This document shows, piece after piece, positions 1-4,975 of a DNA stretch of 6,420 bases. Origin of the DNA: a bacterium. Its GTDB lineage: Bacteria; Bacillota_I; Bacilli_A; Acholeplasmatales; JAEDCM01. The stretch is from the NCBI GenBank assembly GCA_024695185.1, contig JAILIR010000237.1, positions 1 through 6,420 on the forward strand. Reading direction: 5' to 3'. Every line of letters begins with the position of its first letter. Positions within the stretch are counted from its first letter, which is position 1. The translations under genes and the position numbers were made by a program. Below the pieces are notes generated by a model that searched no databases, was not told the DNA's origin, and saw only the letters and a program-made list of their open reading frames with translations.

Positions 1-290
1 TCATCAAAAATAAAATTTATATGTTCATGTTTTAATACTTCATCACTATGCTTTTTAATATAGAATTTTCCTTCCATTCTTAAGTGAACTATCATATATA
101 AATTAGATTCAAAATGAATAATTATGTTTTTGCCTCTTCTAGTAACATCAGTTATTAATTTATCGATAACACTATAAATATCACCATGAATTTGTTTAGC
201 ATAATAAACATCAATTTTATTAATTTTTTTATTTAATATGTTAGCTTTTAAACCTCTAACAACTGTTTCTACCTCAGGTAGTTCTGGCAT
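1..290 (-). CDS. mutM: Formamidopyrimidine-DNA glycosylase (MutM/Fpg), N-terminal part, cut by window edge
   Basis: Base-excision repair enzyme that removes 8-oxoguanine and ring-opened purines and nicks the abasic site (bifunctional glycosylase/AP lyase). The first 96 codons are visible. The protein opens with MPELPEVETVVRGL, the hallmark Fpg N-terminus: Pro2 is the Schiff-base nucleophile after Met removal and Glu3 is the acid catalyst. RRGKNI at about residues 55-60 holds the conserved Lys, HLRMEGKF at about 72-79 matches the loop with the lesion-intercalating Met, and KHEHINFIF at about 87-95 matches the family KHDHVDF block. MPELPEVE rather than the Nei-type MPEGPE start favours Fpg over Nei. 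The C-terminal helix-two-turn-helix and zinc finger lie outside the window. The ATG at 290-288 follows the nitroreductase stop by one base, with a modest AGGG about 10 bases upstream, so translation is probably coupled. The missing C-terminus means intactness cannot be judged. Confidence 0.96.
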   Translation of the reverse strand, partial: MPELPEVETVVRGLKANILNKKINKIDVYYAKQIHGDIYSVIDKLITDVTRRGKNIIIHFESNLYMIVHLRMEGKFYIKKHSDEVLKHEHINFIFD

Positions 291-291
291 A

Positions 292-795
292 TTACCACTT
301 CCCTATATGTATTCTCTTATCATCAAATCTTGTATCATCAAATTTAAATAGTTTATCATCCTTTGGATAACCTACACCTACCATAGCAAATGGTATATAT
401 GGATCATCTATTTTTAAATATTTCTTTAAAAAATCTATTCTTTCATTATGAGGATATGTACCTATCCAAATAGTTGCGATGCCTCTACTAGCCCCTTCAA
501 GCATAAAGTTATCTATAGCACATGACATATCTTGTTGTAAGAATTCAGGACATTTTAAATCGTTACGCATAACAAAGATAACTACTTTATTACATTCTTT
601 AAGTGATTGTGCGCCATGTGAACAATTAATTAAAGTAGGTATTTCTGTCTTTTCAACAACAACAAAATCCCAAGGAATTTGCCTCATTGCGCTTGGTGCT
701 TGCATTGCTGCATAAAGCATTTCTTTAATATCCTCCATTTTTACTTCCATATCTTTAAAATTTCTACAGCTTCTTCTTTTAAATATAGCATTCAT
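292..795 (-). CDS. Small nitroreductase-family FMN oxidoreductase
   Basis: A 167-residue protein of the nitroreductase superfamily: FMN-dependent, NAD(P)H-using enzymes that usually act as homodimers in the cytoplasm. Visible landmarks are the N-terminal FMN-phosphate site KRRSCRNF (residues 6-13), the block APSAMRQIPWDFVVV (33-47) corresponding to the family APSAxNxQPW segment, DMSCAIDNFMLEGASRGIATIWIG (89-112), the core helix followed by the flavin-contacting strand, and a basic C-terminal KRIHIGKW. The length is at the short end for the superfamily, so an extended substrate lid is unlikely. The physiological substrate cannot be read; members reduce nitroaromatics, quinones or enones, or act on flavins. 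The ATG at 795 lies 5 bases after the polA stop, and no convincing Shine-Dalgarno precedes it, suggesting translation coupled to polA. The RRS motif close to this Met supports the start. Five cysteines (10, 59, 68, 82, 92) are scattered, with no metal-site pattern. Confidence 0.9.
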   Translation of the reverse strand: MNAIFKRRSCRNFKDMEVKMEDIKEMLYAAMQAPSAMRQIPWDFVVVEKTEIPTLINCSHGAQSLKECNKVVIFVMRNDLKCPEFLQQDMSCAIDNFMLEGASRGIATIWIGTYPHNERIDFLKKYLKIDDPYIPFAMVGVGYPKDDKLFKFDDTRFDDKRIHIGKW

Positions 796-800
796 ATTAA

Positions 801-3398
801 TTATTTGGCGTCAAATAGCGTTTTACCCTCACCTACAGATACCTTAAGTGGTACGTTTAGGCTAAACGCATTTTCCATTATCTCCTTTCCTAGTTTCATA
901 ATTAAATCTTTTTCTTCATTAACACAATCAAAGATTAATTCATCGTGTATTTGACATACTAATTTAGACTTTAGGTTAAGACTCTTCATCTTTTCATGAA
1001 TTAAAACCATAGCTTTCTTAATTAAATCAGCAGCCGATCCTTGAATAGGTGCATTCATCGCATTACGCTTACCAGCTTCTCTAACCATAAATACACTATT
1101 ATTTAATTCGGGTATATAACGTCTTCTGTTCATTATAGTTTTTACATAACCATTTTCTTTTGCAAAACTAATAACTCCATCCATATATTCTTTGATTTCT
1201 TTAAATCTTAAGAAATAGTTATCCATAAATTCTTTAGCCTTAGCATTACTAATCTTTAAATCATTAGCTAGCCTCCAAGTACTCATACCATAAATAATAC
1301 CAAAGTTTATAGCCTTAGCACTTTGACGTTCAGATTTTGTTACACTACTTTTCCCGTAAATAAATTTAGCAGTTTCTTCATGGATATCTCTATCGTTTTT
1401 AAAGTCATCAATCATTTCTTTAACATTAGCAATATGAGCTAACATTCTAAGTTCTATTTGTGAATAGTCCATAGATACAAATATATCATTATTAGGTACA
1501 AATATCTTTCTGATTAATGCACCTTCACTTGTTCTAATAGGTATATTTTGTAGGTTTGGTTCAACACTAGAAAGTCTACCTGTTTCTGTTTGAGTTTGTA
1601 AGAAAATAGTATGAACAAATCCGTTTGTTACGACATTTTCTATACCTTCAAGATATGTTGAATATAGCTTTGTTAATCTTCTATATTCTAATACTAAGCT
1701 AGGTAGTTCATGATAGTATCTAATAGATTCAAGTGTATCACTATCTGTTGAATAGCCTGTTTTAGTTTTCTTACCATTTGGTAGGTTTAATTTTTCAAAC
1801 AATATTACACCAAGTTGCTTAGTACTAGATATATTAAACTCTTCACCAGCAACTTCATAAATATCCTTTGTTAGATTATCAATTCTATATTTTATATCTT
1901 CTTTTTGTCTATTTAATTCCTCTAAATCTATTTTCATACCACTAAATTCCATATCACCTAAGCAATCTGATAGTGGCACCTCTATACTAGAGAATAATTC
2001 ATATTGTTCTTGTTCCTTTAGCTTATTAATTAAAGTATCTTTTAATTCATTAATTGCAATAGCCTTTTTAACTATATGATTAATATATATATCTTTTTCA
2101 GGTAGAGCCTGTTTTGCCCCTTTACCATATATTTGTTCATCTAAAGCTATATCATAATTATAAAATGATGCCATTTTAGAAAAATCATCTTTGACTGTTT
2201 TAGGATCAACTAAATAGCTTGCTAACTCTAGATCAAAAGTCACACCTTTAACAAAGATATTTTTATACATTAAGCTAACCTTTAATCTCTTATAGTTATA
2301 TGTATACTTTTCTAAATTTTTATCTTCAATGAATTTCTTAAAATCATTATCTTCTAATATAGATTCATCAAAATAGAAATTACCATTACTATTTGATAAG
2401 GAAATACCTATTATTTTACCATTATGATAGTTATCATCTAGCATCTCTAAATAGATACTAGATTTATCAATGAATGCATTAGTTTTATCATTAACTTTAT
2501 AGTTAGAGTTTTTATCAACTTTAGTGATTTTAATATTTTTTAAAAATGAATTAAATTCTAAGTCTTTATAGAAATCTATTAGTTCATCACTAACATCTTT
2601 TTTATCAATATCATCAATAGTTATTTCAATAGGTGAACTATTATTAATTGTGACCATTTCTTTAGTCATTAAGGCATCCTTATAATTTTCTCTAATAAGC
2701 TCTCCCATCTTACCTTTAATTGATTCCATATTATCGATTATTCCCTCTACTGAGCCATATTCGATAATTAGCTTTGTGGCTGTTTTTTCTCCTACTCCCT
2801 TAATTCCAGGTAGGTTATCTGATGGGTCTCCCATTAAGGCTTTTAAGTCAATCATCTTAATAGGATCAAAGCCATAAGTTTCAATAAAATGTTCTTTATT
2901 AAACTCTTCTAAATCATTAATTCCTTTTTTAGATTTATATACAGTAACATTATCTGTGATTAATTGTAGTAAGTCTTTATCTGAAGAATAAATAGATACT
3001 TTATATCCCTTTTCTTCAGCCTCTTTAGCCATTGTACCTATAATATCATCTGCCTCATATAGAGGTATTTCATAGCGTGGTATACCAATTAAATCCAAAT
3101 ACTTTTTGATATAAGGTATTTGCATGCGCATTTCATCATCCATAGGTCTACGACCATCTTTATATGTTTCACATAAATCATGACGGAAAGTTTTTTTACC
3201 AGCATCAAAAGCAACTAATATTTTTTTAGGATTAGTTGTTTTTAATATGGAAGTCATCATATTAATAAATGTATATATAGCATTAGTACATAAGCCTTTA
3301 GAATTTTTCATAAAGTTTCCTACTACTGCCAAGGCAAAATAAGCCTTATACATGAAGGAACTTCCATCTATTAAAATTACTTTATTATTTCCTGGCAT
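801..3398 (-). CDS. polA: DNA polymerase I (family A), with degenerate proofreading domain
   Basis: A protein of 865 residues, normal length for bacterial Pol I, which fills repair gaps and removes Okazaki primers. The N-terminal 5' nuclease domain (about 1-290) shows LIDGSS (D11), VAFDAG (64-69), YEADD (114-118), SSDKDLLQL with D140 and D142, and the GDPSDNLPGIKGVGEKTA helix-hairpin-helix region (190-207). The middle domain (about 305-465) has the 3'-5' exonuclease fold, but its catalytic acids are gone: the DxE motif is not intact, YNYKR replaces the E. coli NLKYDR block (Asp to Lys370), and YINHI (438-442) replaces YxxxD. Proofreading is therefore probably absent, as in Taq and Geobacillus Pol I. 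The polymerase domain is complete: TGRLSS (606-611), motif A DYSQIELR (D644), motif B RQSAKAINFGIIYG (R691, K695, F699, Y703) and motif C QIHDELIFD (D819). F699 at the E. coli F762 position implies normal discrimination against dideoxynucleotides. The frame is open to a GTG at 3410, but that GTG lies in the Shine-Dalgarno AGGTGGTG, so ATG at 3398 is preferred. It is first gene of the polA-nitroreductase-mutM unit. Confidence 0.97.
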   Translation of the reverse strand: MPGNNKVILIDGSSFMYKAYFALAVVGNFMKNSKGLCTNAIYTFINMMTSILKTTNPKKILVAFDAGKKTFRHDLCETYKDGRRPMDDEMRMQIPYIKKYLDLIGIPRYEIPLYEADDIIGTMAKEAEEKGYKVSIYSSDKDLLQLITDNVTVYKSKKGINDLEEFNKEHFIETYGFDPIKMIDLKALMGDPSDNLPGIKGVGEKTATKLIIEYGSVEGIIDNMESIKGKMGELIRENYKDALMTKEMVTINNSSPIEITIDDIDKKDVSDELIDFYKDLEFNSFLKNIKITKVDKNSNYKVNDKTNAFIDKSSIYLEMLDDNYHNGKIIGISLSNSNGNFYFDESILEDNDFKKFIEDKNLEKYTYNYKRLKVSLMYKNIFVKGVTFDLELASYLVDPKTVKDDFSKMASFYNYDIALDEQIYGKGAKQALPEKDIYINHIVKKAIAINELKDTLINKLKEQEQYELFSSIEVPLSDCLGDMEFSGMKIDLEELNRQKEDIKYRIDNLTKDIYEVAGEEFNISSTKQLGVILFEKLNLPNGKKTKTGYSTDSDTLESIRYYHELPSLVLEYRRLTKLYSTYLEGIENVVTNGFVHTIFLQTQTETGRLSSVEPNLQNIPIRTSEGALIRKIFVPNNDIFVSMDYSQIELRMLAHIANVKEMIDDFKNDRDIHEETAKFIYGKSSVTKSERQSAKAINFGIIYGMSTWRLANDLKISNAKAKEFMDNYFLRFKEIKEYMDGVISFAKENGYVKTIMNRRRYIPELNNSVFMVREAGKRNAMNAPIQGSAADLIKKAMVLIHEKMKSLNLKSKLVCQIHDELIFDCVNEEKDLIMKLGKEIMENAFSLNVPLKVSVGEGKTLFDAK

Positions 3399-3404
3399 AT
3401 AACC

Positions 3405-3412
3405 CACCACCT
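3405..3412 (-). promoter_or_regulatory. Ribosome binding site of polA
   Basis: On the minus strand this reads AGGTGGTG, matching 7 of 8 bases of AGGAGGTG, and ends 6 bases before the ATG at 3398. It decides the polA start: the upstream in-frame GTG codons at 3410 and 3407 are part of this site and would have no Shine-Dalgarno of their own. Confidence 0.85.
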
Positions 3413-3420
3413 ATTTATCT

Positions 3421-3429
3421 ATTTTATCA
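3421..3429 (-). promoter_or_regulatory. Candidate extended -10 promoter element for the polA operon
   Basis: The minus strand reads TGATAAAAT, a TGn-extended -10 with TAAAAT as the hexamer (5 of 6 to TATAAT). No good -35 hexamer lies 16-18 bases upstream, so recognition would rest on the extended -10. Transcription would start near 3414, giving a leader of only about 16 bases that begins just before the Shine-Dalgarno. The overlapping TATGAT is an alternative -10. AT-richness makes chance matches easy, hence moderate confidence. Confidence 0.45.
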
Positions 3430-3444
3430 TATTTTTAATTATTA

Positions 3445-3473
3445 TTTACTTTTTTCATTAAATTATTTATAAT
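3445..3473 (+). promoter_or_regulatory. Candidate sigma-A-type promoter for the acidic-tailed membrane protein gene
   Basis: A perfect TATAAT at 3468-3473 is preceded by TTTACT at 3445-3450 (4 of 6 to TTGACA) with a 17-base spacer. The expected transcription start is around 3479-3481, directly at the GGTGAT Shine-Dalgarno, leaving a leader of only about 10 bases. The promoter is divergent from the polA promoter within the same 91-base intergenic stretch. Confidence 0.6.
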
Positions 3474-3479
3474 ATTTTT

Positions 3480-3485
3480 GGTGAT
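3480..3485 (+). promoter_or_regulatory. Ribosome binding site deciding the start of the membrane protein
   Basis: GGTGAT is a perfect match to part of the anti-Shine-Dalgarno complement GGAGGTGATC. It lies 4 bases before ATG 3490. The in-frame TTG at 3478 and GTG at 3481 overlap this site and are therefore unlikely starts. Shine-Dalgarno and start codon sit within an imperfect hairpin-capable stretch: ATTTTT 3474-3479, GGTGAT loop, AAAAAT 3486-3491. Confidence 0.7.
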
Positions 3486-3489
3486 AAAA

Positions 3490-4077
3490 ATGACTTTTAA
3501 ACAGAAATTTAAAATATTGAGCCTTTTATTTACTATAACAAGCGTAGTATGCTTAATACTACCAAACATAGATTATCAGGATCATTTGAAATTTAATGTA
3601 TTTGAATTGCTAACAATGAATAAGGAATTCCATTTTCCAATGTTACTATTTATCGTTTTTGTAATTGGTGCACTTGGTTTCAATTTAGCATCAATTAGCT
3701 ATGATAAGAATAAGGTATTACCTATAATAACACTATCCTTATCACTACTAGGAGCAATATTTGCGATTCTAATTAAATATTTAACTATACCAGGATCAGG
3801 AATGTTAAAGGAAAACTGGTTAGAGGATGCTAAAGTAATGGTTCCTGCTATACTAATTGCCATAAGCTTATCAATTAGCTTCATCTTAAATACCTTCATC
3901 ACAATTAGAACATTCGTTTTAAAACAAAACGATGATGACTATGTTATAGGTGAAGAGATAGAAAATGATGAATCATGGGATGTTGAAGATGAAAGCGAAG
4001 AAAACGAAGTTGATGATCTAAATAGTGAAAAACTTGATTTAGATTCAAATATAATAGATGATTTTAAAGAAAAATAA
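3490..4077 (+). CDS. Unrecognised four-helix membrane protein with acidic C-terminal tail
   Basis: A 195-residue protein that I do not recognise as a named family. Hydrophobicity by eye gives four membrane segments at about residues 8-25, 50-70, 77-98 and 116-141. The loop between segments 1 and 2 holds an NVFELLTMNKEF stretch that may lie along the membrane surface. The last 49 residues are hydrophilic and very acidic: 23 Asp or Glu against 3 Lys, with no Arg. Lys and Arg before segment 1 (FKQKFK) and just after segment 4 (IRTFVLK) suggest by the positive-inside rule that both termini are cytoplasmic. There is no signal peptidase or lipobox site and no catalytic motif. ATG 3490 is chosen over the longer TTG 3478 reading because of the GGTGAT ribosome binding site. 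The gene stands alone: divergent from polA, with its own promoter and a terminator right after tandem TAA stops. A role as scaffold, cation-binding or regulatory membrane protein would be guesswork. Confidence 0.85.
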   Translation: MTFKQKFKILSLLFTITSVVCLILPNIDYQDHLKFNVFELLTMNKEFHFPMLLFIVFVIGALGFNLASISYDKNKVLPIITLSLSLLGAIFAILIKYLTIPGSGMLKENWLEDAKVMVPAILIAISLSISFILNTFITIRTFVLKQNDDDYVIGEEIENDESWDVEDESEENEVDDLNSEKLDLDSNIIDDFKEK

Positions 4078-4078
4078 T

Positions 4079-4103
4079 AAAACGCTAAACCAAGCGTTTT
4101 TTT
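4079..4103 (+). terminator. Rho-independent terminator after the membrane protein gene
   Basis: The 8-base stem AAAACGCT (4079-4086) and AGCGTTTT (4093-4100) encloses a 6-base loop and runs into seven Ts (4097-4103), with a second T-run at 4108-4115. It begins one base after the stop codon. It separates the upstream gene from the ABC operon, which therefore needs its own promoter. Confidence 0.92.
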
Positions 4104-4148
4104 ATTGTTTTTTTTATGAGAAAATATACATTTTGTAAAATAATAGGG

Positions 4149-4176
4149 TTGTAATAATTTATATCTATGATATAAT
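4149..4176 (+). promoter_or_regulatory. Promoter of the ABC transporter operon (extended -10)
   Basis: TTGTAA (4149-4154) and TATAAT (4171-4176) are separated by 16 bases. The -10 is preceded by TGA, making a TGnTATAAT extended -10, so this is the best promoter match in the window. Transcription should start near 4183, giving a leader of about 60 bases. The -10 lies within the inverted repeat TTATATC-TAT-GATATAA (4159-4175), which could serve as an operator. Confidence 0.75.
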
Positions 4177-4206
4177 GGGTTTGTATATTTTTTTAAGAAA
4201 AGAAAA

Positions 4207-4233
4207 ATAAATAATTAAATAAAAATTATTTAT
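4207..4233 (+). repeat. A/T-only inverted repeat in the ABC operon leader, abutting the ribosome binding site
   Basis: ATAAATAATT (4207-4216) and AATTATTTAT (4224-4233) are perfect 10-base reverse complements around a 7-base A-rich loop. The right arm ends exactly where the GAGGTGG Shine-Dalgarno begins. In the mRNA this could form a weak A-U hairpin that stacks beside, but does not cover, the ribosome binding site. No T-tract follows, so it is not a terminator. A function is inferred, and chance is plausible in such AT-rich sequence. Confidence 0.5.
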
Positions 4234-4240
4234 GAGGTGG
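4234..4240 (+). promoter_or_regulatory. Ribosome binding site deciding the ABC ATPase start
   Basis: GAGGTGG, whose GAGGTG matches the anti-Shine-Dalgarno complement, ends 3 bases before ATG 4244; counted from GAGG the spacing is 6 bases. An earlier in-frame ATG at 4232 overlaps this element and would translate it as Arg-Trp, so it is unlikely to be the start. Confidence 0.8.
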
Positions 4241-4243
4241 ACT

Positions 4244-4975
4244 ATGGAAAAGAAAATGGATATTGTAATTGAAAATTTAAACAAATCGTATGGTGAAAAG
4301 AAAGTATTATCTGATTTAAACCTATCTGTTTATGAAGGTGAATTGTTCGGTTTCATTGGTAGAAATGGTATTGGCAAATCTACTACTATTGACTGTATGA
4401 TTGGTATGAAAAAATTTAATAGTGGCACTATCAAAATATACAATTACGATATTGTAAAAGAACCAATTGAGGTTAAAAAATTAATTGGTTATGTTTCCTC
4501 TGAACCAATCCTTTATGAAGAAATGACAGGTATTGAATATTTGAAATTCATTTCTAATATCTATAAAGTTGATCCATCTACTTTTAAAGAAAAATATGAA
4601 AAATTATGTGAAAGATTAGAATTTAAGATTGAAGATTTAGGATTCCAAATTAGTGGATACTCTCATGGTATGAAACAAAAGATTAGCTTAATTGCTTCTA
4701 TCATTCATGAACCTAAGATTTGGATTTTAGATGAACCAACAGTTGGATTAGATTTCTTAGCTGTTGAAGAATTAAAGAAAATGATGGTTGAATATGCTAA
4801 GGCAGGTAACACAGTATTTCTAACAAGTCATAATATTGACTTCGTAAGTGATATTTGTAATAGAGTCGCAATAATAAACAAAGGAAATGTGAAAGGATTA
4901 TATGATCTTGATGAAGATCCAAGCATAAAAGATAAGCTTAAAGATATCTTCATCAAAATCTATGAAGAGAATTGA
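4244..4975 (+). CDS. ABC transporter ATP-binding protein (ABC-2/EcsA-like)
   Basis: A 243-residue cytoplasmic ATPase, normal length for a stand-alone ABC nucleotide-binding domain, that should power the permease encoded next. Walker A is GRNGIGKST (39-47), the signature motif is YSHGMKQK (139-146, a variant of LSGGQ), Walker B with D-loop is IWILDEPTVGLD (159-170), and the switch histidine is H196 in LTSH. At the Q-loop (IGYVSSEPILYEEMTG, 81-96) the usual Gln, or Glu in many ABC-2 relatives, appears to be Ser86, with E87 next to it. The GMKQK signature and the LYEEMTG block are typical of ATPases paired with ABC-2-type exporters, including EcsA and bacitracin-type systems, but the substrate cannot be deduced. 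The start at 4244 is set by the GAGGTGG site. The TGA stop overlaps the TTG start of the permease, implying translational coupling and a fixed subunit ratio. Confidence 0.95.
   Translation: MEKKMDIVIENLNKSYGEKKVLSDLNLSVYEGELFGFIGRNGIGKSTTIDCMIGMKKFNSGTIKIYNYDIVKEPIEVKKLIGYVSSEPILYEEMTGIEYLKFISNIYKVDPSTFKEKYEKLCERLEFKIEDLGFQISGYSHGMKQKISLIASIIHEPKIWILDEPTVGLDFLAVEELKKMMVEYAKAGNTVFLTSHNIDFVSDICNRVAIINKGNVKGLYDLDEDPSIKDKLKDIFIKIYEEN

Noticed and set aside
1..290. Endonuclease VIII (Nei) instead of MutM
   Set aside because: The N-terminus is MPELPEVETVVRGL, typical of Fpg; Nei proteins usually begin MPEGPE.
479..954. Two overlapping plus-strand reading frames opposite the nitroreductase and the end of polA
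   Set aside because: They lie antisense to well-conserved coding sequence, show no recognisable motifs and have no ribosome binding site. They are shadows.
3474..3491. Hairpin ATTTTT-GGTGAT-AAAAAT masking the membrane protein start
   Set aside because: If transcription starts near 3480 the left arm is not in the mRNA, and the A-U stem is only 6 bases and weak.
3699..3902. Minus-strand frame inside the membrane protein gene
   Set aside because: It is antisense to a gene with a good ribosome binding site, promoter and terminator, and has no independent signals.
4079..4103. Bidirectional terminator
   Set aside because: The reverse strand has a short T-rich run after the stem, but no minus-strand gene lies to the right that would need it.
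4116..4154. Twelve-codon ATG frame in the intergenic region as a possible leader peptide
   Set aside because: It lies upstream of the predicted transcription start at about 4183, has no Shine-Dalgarno (T-run before it), and is not followed by an attenuator.
4104..4243. Riboswitch or T-box in the ABC operon upstream region
   Set aside because: The leader after the predicted start is only about 60 bases and almost purely A/T. No conserved riboswitch or T-box motif is visible.
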